64,000 nt of DNA, taken from NCBI RefSeq assembly GCF_019578655.1, contig NC_063259.1, forward strand, positions 4,514,001 to 4,578,000, written 5' to 3'. This DNA comes from Ricinus communis (lineage: Eukaryota; Streptophyta; Magnoliopsida; Malpighiales; Euphorbiaceae). The notes under the pieces were generated by a model. The model made no database searches. It was given only the letters and a program-made list of their open reading frames with translations, and had not been told where the DNA came from. A program made the position numbers and the translations under genes. This document shows positions 35,401 to 48,789 of the stretch, one piece after another (positions within the stretch are counted from its first letter, which is position 1; every line of letters begins with the position of its first letter).

Positions 35401-37089
35401 CAAATTGTGCTTTAATCCATCAACTAAGAAGACATCATCAATGAGAGATTTACCATCCTTACCAATGGAGCCAATGCTAATTACCTTACCTTTGGCATTA
35501 TTTTCGAATGTGATTTTGCCTCCATCATAATTCTTGACATTTACAAAGAGGCTTTTATCACCCGACATGTGCCTTGAACATCCACTATTAACATGCCAAA
35601 AGTTTGTGTTTGTGCATTTAAGACACACCTACAAAAAAGAATTAAATCACTTGATTTTAGGTACCCAAACAAGGTTAGGACTTTGGAGTTAGCTTTGGCA
35701 GATTCATCTATGAAGAGATGCATTTTTCCTTATTTGACATTTAACAGTAATATGTCCAACCCTCATGCAATAGTGGCAAGTGACCTTGAATTTGATTTGG
35801 TCTTCTTTGCCACTTTTACTTGAGGTTTGGACCTCACATGATTCATATTATCACACATGCATGAGGAAGATTTATTAACTTTTGATGTCCTATACATAAA
35901 TGCATGTTTTGCTCCTTCTGGCTTAGCATTTGGAGCATGTATACCTTACCCTTTCTTTTGAATGAGAGGTCTAGTGTGTGCTTTATCCTTTGAGACTCTA
36001 TTTGAGTTTCTCCAATGATTGGTAGTTGAGTGGCCTTAACAAAAGTTATGCTGTTGGATGTTTGAGATGTGGAAGTTGAAGCTCTATTGAACCCAATTCC
36101 ATGTCTCACAAAGGGAGGTCTTTGAGATACAACTAGTGTATCAAGAGACTCATTCCCTTTGTGAAATTTTGAGATTGAGTTCTTAAGCTCCTCAACTTCA
36201 TTTTTCAAAGAATAATTTTCTTTAAGGAGTTTTTCATTTGAAATTTCATCCAATGCTTTCTTTAGGTTCTCATTAGAGGTTTTTAAAGAAGTAATTTCTT
36301 TCTTTAACCTCTCAAGGTCTTCTTCCAAGCTTGAGTACTTGTTTTTGTAAAAACTTAGTTTTAAAAGCATATTTTATAAAAGTTCATCCTCATCATCTAA
36401 CATATAATCACCAAAGGAATGACAAGATGAACAAGAAGAAAAAGAATTGCATGAGTGAGAAATAGAGCGTACTTCATGAGAATCCTCTATGTTGGCCATG
36501 AAGCAAAGATTGACCTCTTCTTCTCTTTCACTTTCATTATTGGAGGATGAGGAAGTATCATTCCAAGTAGCTAAGCTCTTTCTCTTTTCTTTGTTTCCCT
36601 TCTTTCTCTCCAAATGTATAGGATAATCCGGCTTAATATGTTCGTGCTTCCCATACTCATAGCGAATGACTTCATCCTTCTTATCCTTGCTTGATCTCGA
36701 TTTGAAGAAGGGTATGTTGCTTCTTCTCCTTTTAGCCTTAAGAATTCTTTTGACATGTTTGGTGATGAGGGCCACATCATCACTCTTACTTTGTGCTTCC
36801 CTTTGATCTTCATCATCAGTTAGGAATTATTTGCTTCTTGAGCTTTTATACTTGCCTTGAGTGTTAGTGCCTTCTTCTTCCCACCATCTTTATCAAACTC
36901 ACCCTTGACAAGAGACATCTCATGGGTTAGAAGTTTGCCTATGAGAATATTTGTAGGTATCTTCCTAAGGTCCTTATTGCTTCTTTAATACTGGCCACTC
37001 TAGCATCATATGTATCCAAAGGAAGACTCCCAAGGATCTTATTATTGATATCCACTAGCTCATAATGCTTTCTAAGTTTTCTCATATTG
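32476..37089 (-). pseudogene. Element C pol and C-terminal gag remnants
   Basis: In minus order: gag UBN2 segment (37089-36830), zinc-finger region with poly-Ser (36775-36374), coiled-coil piece (36370-35843), protease and GAG-preintegrase (35628-35209), integrase end (34817-34635, TPQQNLVVERKNRTLVEIAR), linker (34243-34058), RT (33900-32976 with YVDD near 33410) and RNase H C-terminus with LADIFTKSLNK, ending in TAG at 32476-32478. The protease motif reads NSG where DSG is expected, so the catalytic Asp is lost. The zinc-finger segment reads YEYGKHEHIKPDYP where Cys residues are expected. Many stops. Not functional. Confidence 0.85.
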
Positions 37090-37094
37090 TTAAT

Positions 37095-38532
37095 TGATAT
37101 CTATTTGTGTAGCTAAAATCTAAGGCAGTGAACCTATCGATGCAGACTAGCACAAATGATGAGTATCAAGGTCGTATTCTCGAGAAAGGGTGATCCTAGA
37201 CCTACTGCAACGTCTTATATTATCTAACCTAAACAAAATCGATGAAGTATTATGCTATGATTAAATATGAACAAACAACTAATTAAGTGTCAAATAATCT
37301 GAAAGGATTTAGGAAAACTCTCGAAGGAAAAAGCAAACCCTAAGGGACCTAAGCTAGTTGGATTTTAGTGAAGATAGAGATTATATTGATTATCAATTGC
37401 AATTACCCGTGGATGAATTCTTAACTGAATTCGGTCTCCCTCTCGAGATAACCGAATTCCTAAACCTAATAACCTAAAGTTGGAATAGCATTAAGGTTTA
37501 ACCCGCCTCTATTAAACTTTGTTAATTCTTAATCTGGCTAGTCAATTACCCTTATCTCTAAGTGATTATTAACCAGTTCTTGCTATTCAAATTTCCAATT
37601 ACTAAATGAATTTCTCAATTACATGAAGCAATCTGAATACACAACTCACAACGTCTCATGAATAAAGTGATTTCTCATTAATAATGAAAGCAAGAAAAGA
37701 CAAGCATTGATAATCAAAATCTCATAAACATTAAAATCAATCCAACAACTTAGGAACCCCAATGGGTTTAGCAAATTTAGTTACTCATACTAATAAGCAA
37801 CACAAAGTAAAGAATAGATTTAGAAAAGTAAATTAAAGGCATGTATACCCTTCTTCTTCAAGTTGGATGAGAAATCCTAAATTCCCAATTCAGAATAGTA
37901 AACTCTAATTTGCCTCTTGAATACTCCTAAATCTTGTCTTGATCTTCAATTTGATGTTAAAGCAGTTGTAATCCTTCCTTTAATGGATAAAATGATCTTC
38001 TAAGGTCGAGTATTGAAGTTTGGAAGAAGATGGTTTAAGCTTGTATAATGGAAATCAAGTCAGAAAATCGAACCCTAATTCAGCAAATCGTTTTTGCCTA
38101 TATAATTCCTTCAGCATGGCCGTGGTCAAGCCCGTGCTGATCAGCACGAGTGGAGTCTAGGCCGTGCTGGACCTCCGCATTCCGCAACTTGCGATTTCTT
38201 CCAGGCCATGCCCTAGCCGGTGCTGAGCCACCATGGGCCGTGGTGGCTTCGGAAACCGTGCCAAAATGGCACTCTTGGAGGGCAACTATTTAATGATTCA
38301 GCACAGTCGGAGTCCAGGCCATGCTCAACCTTAGAATGCTAGTCCTTGCTCAATTTGATGGATTCTGGTCCGTAATTGCGTGTATTTCCCTCGATTATTG
38401 ATAATGTCCCTCGATAATGACCTGAAACGTGAAAGGAACCAAAAGACAGGTGATTCTAGCATGAAACGAGATAACTATGCACAAAAATATAAACAATTGG
38501 GCATGTAAATATGTATAATATGATGCATATCG
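37095..38532 (-). repeat. Left (3-prime) LTR of Athila element D
   Basis: 1438 bp, matching 48790-50320. It lacks about 55 bp near its start and about 30 bp near 37478 that the other LTR has. It contains a perfect 16-bp palindrome at 38133-38148 (CGTGCTGATCAGCACG) within a CGTG-rich island. Confidence 0.92.
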
Positions 38533-40599
38533 AATCATCCCACACTTAAGCTTTTGCTTGTCCTCAAGCAATTAATAACTCAATACATGCACAAGCAACA
38601 ATCACCCTCAGAATCCATGCTAAAGTTCACAACTCAACCTTATTCAACATATAAAGAATGAAACTCAAGTAACTAACAAATTATACACCTTTAAGGAAGA
38701 ACTATAATAATACCATCTCGAAGCACAACTTATATAACAATTCAGCATAAAGACAAAGAACCATTGCCTCATAGGAATCTCTCAAATCACTCACAGTGTT
38801 TACAGGTAAATAAGAAAATTCCCTCAATGTAGCTGCACAACACCTGTTTACCATAAGCTTGCTCATAAATCTCATGCAAATAATTGAATACCAAAATCAA
38901 AGGGTCTTTTCAAGGGTTGAAATATGGCTGAGGTAAAGGTAAGAATATTTGGATAGAAGTGTAAAGTATACTGAAAAATCATGCACTTCTTTAAAATGAA
39001 TGCTTCAGGAACTGAGTGCTAAAACAACAAAAATATTCACTAAGCCTTATTTAAAGTAAATGATGCTCACAAGAGTTAAATTCAGAAGAGCTAAGAGCTA
39101 AGAAGTAAGTCATAAATGTTTTTTCGTTCTTTTTCTCTTATTTTGTTTTTGTTTTTTGATATATACTATGTATATATATTACATCAGCTTATATAGGGGC
39201 TGCTGTGGTTAGTGACATAAACAATAAGAACAATTATCCAATTTGGATTGAAGGGAGCATCATAGAATGACTAAAAAGACTAAGTGAATTAAGAACAACG
39301 TTAGGCACTATGATTCCATAAATGAAGAAACATAACATATAATTACTCAGTATACAGGGTGAAAGGAAAGACAGATGTATAGAATGGTGTATGTGTAGTG
39401 ATTAGGTTTAAATTATGAAGAAAAGGTTAAGGCTCAAACCGGCTGACTAATGGAATAGAGGGTAGGCTTTTGGCCAGATGTGGTGAAATCCTAAGTTGCC
39501 CAAATCATCTAATGGTATTCAAAAATTCATGTAACCGCAACAAGCATTATAGAGCAAGTTCTAGAAATGAAAATAAGTACAGTGCACACTCAAACAAGAA
39601 AAGTCATGAGCATAATGTGCAATGGATGCTCAATTTTGGTTCAAAAATTCACGTTTGAAGTGGCTAAAATTCGCAATTGGCTCCCAGACTTATCAATTGA
39701 ATCATCACATAAATTGAATACGAGATTGACATAATCAAAGTTCACAGTCAAAGGTTGTAAATTCACAAGGAACTCAAGTAGCACCGGTTTGACCCGGCCA
39801 AATTGACATATTGAATACAGTGAAATTGCTTTCAAGAACAAAAGATAAAGAGGGATAATCAAGTACTAGTGTGTGAATTAAGTCATTAATTACGAAAGAA
39901 TAAACTAAACTTAAATGTCATGAAAACCCTAGGTCCTAACATCCTAATAATAGTCCATTATCATTGCCTTTAAACAATTAAGGGATACCTACCCCACAGT
40001 TAAGTATAACACTGTCCACATTGTTAGAAAAATTAAAACTGGGTATAGCACATAACTATCACATCATAATCATTGAAGATCATACTAAATGTACATATCA
40101 AGATGGCAAAGCAAAGTGTTCTACTAAAATAAATTAACATGAAAGGAAAATGAAAGGAAATAACATAAAATTGAAAATGCAAAAAGAAAAGAAAATGAAG
40201 TAAAATAAAATAAAGAAGGAAAATAAAAAGGAAAAGGAAAAAGAAAAATAGCACAAAAAATTTGTTTCACTGCTGGTAGTCTGCTGAAGGCGCATGCTCA
40301 CTGGCTGGATCTGCTGGAGGATGAAGAGTAGAGGAAGTCGTTGAAGGAGGGGTGGTGGTGGTGGCACAGGGTCCATGAAGCATCCTGCTAGATCGAACTC
40401 CATATCATCGATGAACCGTTGATTTTATGCTCCGATTTTTATTCTGCTCCGCCATTAGGTCTGTCTAGGTGGCCTACCTCTCCAACCCATGCATAATCTG
40501 CTGAAGCATATCATTCAAACCTCTAAACTGTGCCCTAGTCTCCTCTTAAAACTGCCCAAACTCCTTTCTTTGCTGCGCAAACTTAGTATAGTGCTACTG
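38533..40599 (-). other. Athila 3-prime non-coding interior and polypurine tract
   Basis: No reading frame of note. Directly beside the left LTR (38533-38580) the minus strand carries GAGGACAAGCAAAAGCTTAA and AAGTGTGGGATG, the conserved pre-LTR block of Athila-type elements. A purine-rich plus-strand run lies at 40135-40260. Confidence 0.6.
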
Positions 40600-41835
40600 T
40601 TATAAATCGCAGACTCGATCTAGCCGGTCAGCCAAAGCACTAATCTGAGCACTCGATGTCCATACAGAATAAGAAGATGAGGGTCCAGATGTAGGCATAA
40701 ACACTCTGGCTGGACTAGGAATCCTAACATTTGGAATCGCAGCCGTCGGGTCTTGAGCTTCTCTAGCTGCTGCCTCTCTAGCCTCCCTGACTATTGCGTT
40801 TATGAGCCTGTACTCTATGCCATATGGGTGTCGAGTAGCCATGATCATCTGCATGTTGATCATCTGTCTGATCCCTAGTGGTGTCATGTCACTCATATGT
40901 GAAAGCTCTGACAGACAGTCGTCCAATACATCCAGTCTTTTGGCTAACCTAGTAATATACGGGCCAAAACAGTAGTACATCTTCTTCTGGGCGTCTACTA
41001 TAAATGAACGGATTTGTCGAGCCAATAGATATCCCAAGTCAAGCTTCTTACGATGTTGCATAGCCTAGAGGATGAAGACATCGGTCTATGTTACCGCTCC
41101 AAAACTATCTCCCCTGCCTGTAATTGTGTAAGCTAATAAAGTATGGAGATAACGGAGATGATCCGGAAGGCTAGATACCTTAGACCTGCTGGGTAGTATG
41201 ATTCCGGCCTAAGTACCAATAAATCCCACATGGTGTTGTACGAGATTGCATTGATGTAGAGACATCCCTGATACTCCTCACCCGAGATCTCCTGCTCAGT
41301 CCATAATCCCAAATGCATGCTGAATTGTGGAACTGACATTGAGAACTCCCTTCCCCCAAGTCTGAAGTAAACTACGTCAGGCTGATGCCAATTTGTGATC
41401 TATTACTGCAGAAAGAAGGTGCTGAGGAACTCAATTGTAAGCTCGCGGTAGGTCGACTCAATGATGTCGACGAAACGTGCGTATGACAGAGTTTTGAACA
41501 AGGCAAGCACATCTTGAGCCAGTCCCACTCTTTCCAGGGGTACGAAGTTGATGCAACATCCTGTCATCACTTACTTCCATCTCATAACTTGGAACCGACT
41601 CTCGTTATCTGCATTAGGAAATGTCCATAATGGATGACGACCAGGTGCCGGTGGATTCGCAGCTAGTGCTCTTCGGACTCAAACTAGTTGCTATTGTGGT
41701 GGAGGTGCTGGTGTTGGTGCTGGTGCTGATGAAGGTGAAGTGGAGGAAGATGTTGCTTCGCCATGCGGGCGCTTACTGGTAGCGGCGCGTTGCGGTTGCT
41801 TTCGACGTGATTGATCGCGGTCCCTTATTTACCTA
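40600..41835 (-). pseudogene. Athila downstream frame (ATHILA ORF / env-position protein)
   Basis: On the minus strand from about 41835: a basic start (SRRKQPQRAATSKRPHGE), a Pro/Ala-rich run, then NESRFQVMRWK, a segment around YARFVDIIESTYRELTIEFL, and after a stop FSMHLGLWTEQEI (41339-41133) and LARQIRSFIVDAQKKMYYCFGPYITR (split, 41061-40600). This layout matches the protein encoded downstream of pol in Athila elements, sometimes called env-like. Its function is not established. No signal peptide or membrane segment is evident here. Several stops interrupt it. Confidence 0.7.
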
Positions 41836-42390
41836 ATGAAATGAATCATTAGCATTTGAACAAGAAATCAAGTTAATCATAAATTATACCGAAAATTAAA
41901 CAGCATAACGCCTATAATTTGACTAACAGAAAACTTTAGACTTAACACTAAGACTAAAGCCTCAATCTCCTGCATAAAACTAATTCATAATTACATTCTA
42001 GCCTACTTTATCGTGCACCAAATAAAGCAAATTTATGCCAACAATTGTTCATAATAAAATGCCATAAATAAACTTTATTGCTGCCAAACCTCACACTTAT
42101 CATTTCATTAGTCTAATTCACATAGACATAGCAACTACTTTTAACTAAATCTTAATCAAATTCAAATTGAAGCAGTATAACAAAGTAAACTACCAAAGCA
42201 TATCAAAATGTCCTAAATAAAATGAATGCATAAAAGAGAAATCAAATTTAATCAAATAAAAGCAAAAGGCGAAGAGACTTACTTGAAGTTGCTGAGACAG
42301 GTAAGAAAAATCAAAGACAAGGAAGAAAACAACACCTTGGAGCTTAGAGAGGGAAAGGTAGGAAAATTTTAAAAAGGCCTCATTTTATAG

Positions 42391-42800
42391 TCACGGGGGT
42401 TAGCACAGGCGAGGGCAAAGCCATGCTGGTCAGCACGGCCAGGACTCGGCCCGTGCTGAACCCTAAAGCTTCATTCTGGAGCCCATCCATCACGGGTGAG
42501 GGCACGGCCGTGCTGGTTAGCACAGCTTGGTGTTGCTGCCCACGGTGGCCTCGGAAGTCGTGGTGACGGCTGAATTTACCTTGTGCTTTATTTTCGTCTC
42601 CATCACGGGCTTGGGCATGGGCGTGGTGACCGGCAAGGCCTGGTGATGCAGCATGTGGTGGCCTCAAAAGCCGTGGTGGACGACTGAATTCCCAAATTCT
42701 ACATGTGCATCCTCATCACGGGCTTGATTTTGACCATGCTGATCAGCACAGCCTGGTGTTGCAGCCCGTGATGCCTACGAAAACCTTAGTGGAAGGGTGG
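42391..42800. repeat. GC-rich tandem repeat, about 113 bp period, in the Athila interior
   Basis: Four TCACGGG-led units start at 42391, 42490, 42603 and 42716 (spacings 99, 113, 113). They share CACGGCCGTGCTG / GCTGATCAGCAC and GTGGTGGCCTC-type segments. It lies in the non-coding gap between integrase and the downstream frame, and resembles the CGTG island of the LTRs. Confidence 0.75.
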
Positions 42801-43126
42801 AGTCCGGGCTTTCCTTCGCCATCTCGAGTCGCCGAACTCCCTACCTGCATTTAACACATATACACACACATTTAGGCTATAAATCAAGTAAATAAATCAA
42901 ACGGGGAAGTCCTTCTTCACCAATTACCAAAAATCTGACTTAAATTACTCAAACCCTAAGTTCATACAACTATGTTTAATATATAAAGTAAGTGTTCTAA
43001 AGATCAATAAGCATGCAAACGAATGATAACATAAAAGTAGACCGAAGAAAAAAAAACTAGAATGGGAATGCCTCCCAAGGGAGCTTCTTTTTGGTTCTTG
43101 AGTCATTTAGCTAGACTCAATATGGA

Positions 43127-45890
43127 TCACCGTGGCAGGTACAAAATCATGTTAACCCGTTGCTCAGTCTCCAACGAGTTTCCGTGATACACCTTGAGCC
43201 TATGTCCATTGACCTTGAAATCGCCCTTCTCGGGATGATGAAGCTCGACTGTGCCATATGGGGAAGCTTGCTTAACCATGAATGGCCCCGACCATCGACT
43301 CCTGAGCTTCCCTGGGAACAACCGAAGATGTGAGTTATATAGCAATACTCTATCTCCACTCTGAAACTCCTTGGGACCTTTGAGCCTCTGATCATGCCAC
43401 ATCTTTGTCTTAGCCTTGTAAATTGAGGAGTTTTCATACGCCTGTTGATGCCATTCCTCCAATTCACCCAGTTGCCACTGTCTTTCCTTACCTGCATAAT
43501 CAACATCAAAATTGTAGGTTTTAAGGGCCCAAAGAGCCCTATATTCTAATTCGATAGGTAAATGACAAGACTTCCCATACACCAGCCTATAGGGCGTAAA
43601 ACCTATGGAGGTCCTATATGCAGTTTTAAATGCCCATAATGCATCATCTAGTTTCAAAGCCCAATCCTTCCGACATACACCCACAGTTCTTTCTAAGATG
43701 CATTTTAAACCCCTATTAGTAACCTAAACTTGCCCACTAGTTTGTGGGTGATAGGGAGTAGAGAACCGATGCGTTACATCATATCGCCTGAAATGTGTTC
43801 CTCTGTCACTAATTAATGCTCTAGGTGTGCCGAACCTAGCAAATAACCTTTTAAGGAACCTGCAAACAATTCTAGCATCATCAGTAGGTAAGGCCTGTGC
43901 CTCAGGCCATTTGGAGAAATACTCAACAGCCACGAGGATATAATTATTACCATTTGAGGAAGGGAAGGGTCCCATGAAGTCAATACCCCAAACATCGAAC
44001 ATCTCAACTGTCTGCATACTGGTTTGGGGCATTTCATCACGGGCAGAGATATTACCTGAGCGCTGACAAGCGTCGCAAACCTGAATAAATGTCCTAGTAT
44101 CCTGGAAGATAGTTGGCCAATAAAAGCCTGCATCCAACACCTTCCTAGCAGTATGGTTCACCGCTTGATGGCCTCCTGGCACGGGCAGAGATATTACTTG
44201 AGCGCTGACAAGCGTCACAAACCTGAATAAATGTCCTAGTATCTTGGAAGATAGTTGGCCAATAAAAGCCTGCATCCAACACCTTCCTAGCAGTATGGTT
44301 CACCGCTTGATGGCCTCCTGGCGGTCCTTCATGACAGTGCCTCAAAATTTGGAGACTCTCTTCACCATAAACATATCAGCGAATGACCTAGTCTGCACAC
44401 ACTCGATATAGGAAGGGATCTTCTCAAATGTAGTATTTCAAATCAGCAAAGAATTTCTTCTTTTGCTGATAAGTCATACCCTTTGGTAAGACCCTAGCCA
44501 CAAGATAGTTAGCATAATCAGAAAACCAAGGAGAATCAGAATATACCTTTGATGAATACAAGTGCTCCTCTGGAAATCGATCATCTATCATGCTCTTATC
44601 AAGTGCTTCCAAGCTCGGATTCTCCAGTCTAGATAGGTGATCCGCTGCAAAATTTTCTACACCCTTATTGTCTCTAATCTTAATGTCGAACTCATGTAAC
44701 AATAAAATCCATCTGATCAATCTTGGCTTAGCATCATGCTTATTAAACAAATATCTCAAAGCTGAATAGTCAGTGAAGATGATGGTCTTTGATAAGACGA
44801 GGTATGATATGAATTTATCGAAGGCATAAACAACAACCAACAACTCCTTTTCTATAGTAGTGTAATGTTCCTGGGCTCCTGTTAAAGTCTTGCTAGCATA
44901 GTAAATGGGTTGGAACTTTTTATCAAACCGCTATCCAAGCACAACTCCAACTGCATAGACACTAGCATCGCACATTAGTTCAAAGGGCAGCCCCCAATCA
45001 GGCAAAGCCATGATATGGGCTGTGGTCAAAAGTTTCTTTAATAACTCAAAAGAAGACAAACATGCATTATAAAAGATGAAAGGTGCATCCTTAACTAGTA
45101 ATTAAGTAAGAGGCCTAGCAATTTCAGAGAAATTTCTAATATAAAACCTAGCATGGCCTAAGACACTCCTAACAGCCCTAATAGAATTAGGGGGTGGTAG
45201 CTTAGATATTATTTCTATTTGAGCTCTATCAACTTCCATCCCTGCATGTGAAATCTTATGCCCTAGAACAAGTCCCTCTCTCACCATAAAATGACACTTT
45301 TCCTAATTTAGCACCAAGTTAGCCTCAATGCACCTAGCTAACATCTGTTCTAGATTTGCCAAACAGTGAGAAAAAGAATTACCAAAAACAGAGAAGTCAT
45401 CCATAAATACCTCTATCGACTCCTCAATCATATCATCAAAAATGGCCATTATACACCACCAAAACGTAGCCGGCACATTGCATAGACCAAAAGGCATCCG
45501 TCTATAGGTTGTCTTCTCTTGGTCTTCAGGTGCAATTGGGATATGAAAATATCTTGAAAAACCATCAAGGAAACAGTAAAACATATCTCTTGCCAATCTT
45601 TCTAACATCTGATCAATGAAAGGAAGAGGGAAGTGATCCTTCCGAGTTGCATCATTAAGCCTCCTGTAATCGATGCAAACTCGAAATCCCATTACTATCT
45701 GTGTGGGTATCAACTCATCATGCTCATTACGAATTACTATCATCCCTCCTTTATTTGGCACAACCTGCATAGGGCTCACCCAAGAACTGTCAGAAATAGG
45801 GTAAATCAATCCTGCATCAAGGAGCTTAATTACCTCTTTTTTTACTACTTCATGTTCGGGTTAAGTCGCCTCTGTGGCTGAACTACTACT
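43127..45890 (-). pseudogene. Athila reverse transcriptase, RNase H and integrase
   Basis: RT at 45890-45303 (RVCIDYRRLNDATRKDHFPL and the catalytic VFMDDFSVFG, the Athila form of YxDD). It continues at 45287-45102 (VLGHKISHAGMEVDRAQ). RNase H is at 44843-44424 (FTDYSALRYL, ENFAADHLSRLE). Integrase is at 44345-43127: HHCC zinc region, [14 protein letters not shown] core, [16 protein letters not shown], then the C-terminal domain with LWAFKTAYRT and LVYGKSCHLPIE. There are stops between RT and RNase H and after [10 protein letters not shown] 142-bp tandem duplication (44039-44322) shifts the frame inside the zinc region. Not functional. Confidence 0.9.
44039..44322. repeat. 142-bp tandem duplication in the Athila integrase
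   Basis: Copy 1 is 44039-44180 and copy 2 is 44181-44322, differing at only a few positions. 142 is not a multiple of three, so the zinc-binding HHCC region is repeated in two frames and the integrase frame is broken. Confidence 0.95.
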
Positions 45891-46142
45891 CTATAGCTAT
45901 CCTTCATAAGAATCTTGTGAGAATAGAAACTAGGGTTGATCCCGAGAATATCAGCAATCTGTAGGCGAATGCCTTCTTATACCTCTTGAGTGCATCTAGA
46001 GTTTTTGCTCGCTCCTCAGGTGTCATATCTATTGTAATAATCATCGGCAACTTTTCTTCTTCATCCAAGAATCCATAGCTTCAGTGCTTAGGTAACTCCT
46101 TCAATTCTAAGGTCGGGGGTCCTCGAAAGAATACTTCACTTT

Positions 46143-48614
46143 CTACACTTTTGACCTGTCAAGAGAAAGAAAAGGATCAGTAGAAAAGCTAGGCTCAGTA
46201 GCCAACAAACTAGAGAGCTGCTCCAACACTTGCTCGTTGGACAGGTCCTCCTCCTTTCCTTGCAAAGCTACGTGTAAAGGATCATCAAGTAATATTTCCT
46301 GTAAATGAGACTCAACCAAATCATCCAGAATATCAATAGAAAATACAGCATCATCATGGTCTAAAGAATGTCTCATAGTAGTAGCTAGGTCGAAGGTAAT
46401 GGTCTCATCATCTATCCTAAGTTGAAGCTTTCCATCACAAACATCTATTACAACCCTAGATGTTGTAAGAAAGGGTCTACCTAGGATCACAGGCACAGTA
46501 CTCTCACCTTCCATATCCATAACTATAAAATCCACAGGAAAAATAAACTTGTCTACCTTAACAAGCACATCTTCAATAATACCCCTAGGAATCTTAACAG
46601 TCCTATCAGCTAATTGAATGCTCATCCTAGTGGGCTTAGGTTCACTCAAACCTAATTTATCAAACAAACTAGTGGGCATCAAATTTATACTAGCTCCTAA
46701 ATCAGCTAATGCACCACTAATAGGTAAATCGCCAATGATACAGGGAACAATAAAACTTCTTGGATCTCTCCTTTTGAGTGGCAGCTTGTTCTGAAGAATA
46801 GCCGAACACTCCTCGTTCAGAATCACTAGTCCAAAATCCTCCAACTTCCTTTTGTTACTCAAGATTTCGTTTAAGAACTTGGCATACTTCGGCATCTGCG
46901 AAATAGCTTCAACATAAGGCAGGTTAATCCGTAGTTGTTTAATCAAGTCAAGAAACTTACCAAACTACTTATCAACCTTCTCCTACTTAAGTCGAGCAGG
47001 GTAGGGGACTGGTGGCTGGTACTTTCTCACAGGGCTCTTCTGCATCTTTTCCACCTTTTCTTCTCCCATGGTCTCAAGCTCTGGCTCCTTCCTAGCTGGC
47101 TTATCCTGCATGAAAATATCCTCATTATCAGCTAATGGTAGAGAGCTAGATAATTGCTTACCTGATCGCAAGGTGACAGCCTTGCAATGCTCCCTAGGGT
47201 TTGACTCTGTTATGCTGGGGAGCGATCCTTGTGGCCTCTCAGACAGCATATTAGAAATCTGCCCAATTTGACTCTCTAAATTTTGGATGGATGCCTGCTG
47301 ATTTCTAAGAGCATTGTCTGTCTGCTGGAATCTCATCTCAGTTGACATGACAAACTTCATCATTAGCTCCTCCAAGTTAGATTTCTTCTACCGAGGTGGG
47401 GTCAGAATGGTATAACCTCTTCTTCTTTGTGGTGGCCGATGCGATCTCTGGCTTCTTTGGACCCTAGGCATTGTTGTTTCTCCACCTAAAATTTGGATGA
47501 TTACGCCAGCCGGGGTTGTATGTGTTGCTGTATGGGTTGTTCTGCTATCTAGGTGCATTACCCATATAGTCTACCTGTTCAATGTTAGCAGAAACAATAG
47601 AAGAAGAATTATTACTCGAAGCAAACATACCTCCCGCATTACAATTTGCACCGTAGTGTGGGCCACCGTAAAGTTCGCAGCTTATCTAGGCTGCATGAAC
47701 CGGCATCTGAAGCTGGTCTAACTTCTTGGTCAAAAGCTGCATTTGAGCTGCCAAGGCTGGTGTGGAGTCCAAATGATTGACCACTCCTTGCCTCACTGGT
47801 CAGCTCCTCGAAGACCGCCACTGGTAATTATTCATGGCCATCTCCTCTATTAAGTTCTGAGCCTGCTTGGGCGTCTTACTGTTCAGTGCCCCTCCTACTG
47901 CCGCATCAACCATTTGTCTAGTAGCAAGGTTCAAACCACTATAGAATGTCTGAACCTGCATCCAGACTGGTAGACTGTGGTGTGGACAGCATCTCAACAA
48001 GTCCTTATACCTCTCCCAAGCATCATACATGCTCTCGTCTTCCATCTGCACAAAAGAAGAAATTTCATTCCTTAATTTAGCAGTCTTAGCTGGAGGAAAG
48101 TACTTGTAGAGAAATTTCTCAACCAATGATCTCCATGTCGTGATAGTGTTGGCTGGGAGCGACTGCAACCATCTTTTCACTCAATCCCTCAGAGAGAAAG
48201 GAAACAGCCTTAGCCGAATGGCATTATCAGTTGTTCCATTTATCTTGAAGGTGTCGTAGATCTCCAAGAAGTTGGCGATGTGAGCGTTTGGGTCCTCGCT
48301 CGGCAGTCCCCCAAATTGTACACTATTTTGCACCATCTGTATCACATTTGGCTTTTTTTCAAAATTGTTGGCTGCCACAGGTGGTCGCAATATACTCGTT
48401 TGTGTCCCCTCAAGAGAAGGTCTAGTAAACTTGTACATAGTTTTGGCTTCATCCACAGCCTGATTGTTGTCCCCTATCCCTGCTGTCGATTCACAATAGC
48501 TTCAAACTCTATCTACGCCTCCTCTTTTTCTTGCATACGCTTCCTCAACAAATGAAGGGATCGCTCTGGTTCAGCAAGAGGGTCTACAGTAGTAGGATTA
48601 GAGCTTTTGGTCAT
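46143..48614 (-). pseudogene. Athila gag and protease
   Basis: ATG at 48614 (MTKSSNPTTVDPLAEPERSL). The gag core is at 48180-47800 (KRWLQSLPANTITTW, FFPPAKTAKLRNEI-type motif, LRCCPHHSLPVWMQ). The C-terminal gag segment is at 47375-46983, with TLRSGKQL. Protease is at 46946-46143 with the active-site motif ADLGASINLMP and ILGRPFL. The gag forms the particle and the protease would process the polyprotein. The region is split into at least four frame pieces by stops and frameshifts, although the protease piece itself is open over 267 codons. Confidence 0.88.
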
Positions 48615-48765
48615 AAACTACCTGAAATGGATACACAACAACCAAAGAATACAAGAATAAATATAATACTAAAGAATAAATAAAAAATTGAAAGGATAAG
48701 GAAAATAGAAATGGCTAGATTAACAAAAAAAAACATAAATTCAATCTAGTTCACACAAAAAATAT

Positions 48766-48783
48766 TCTCCAGCAACTACGCCA
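48766..48783 (-). promoter_or_regulatory. Primer-binding site of Athila element D (tRNA-Asp type)
   Basis: The minus strand TGGCGTAGTTGCTGGAGA matches the expected TGGCGCCGTTGCCGGGGA at 14 of 18 positions, six bases inside the LTR. The differences are mostly C-to-T or G-to-A type changes, as expected from decay of methylated DNA. Confidence 0.8.
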
Positions 48784-48789
48784 GAAACT

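Noticed and set aside
48766..48783. Fragment of a tRNA-Asp gene
   Set aside because: It is only the 18 bases complementary to the tRNA end and sits beside an LTR, so it is a primer-binding site.
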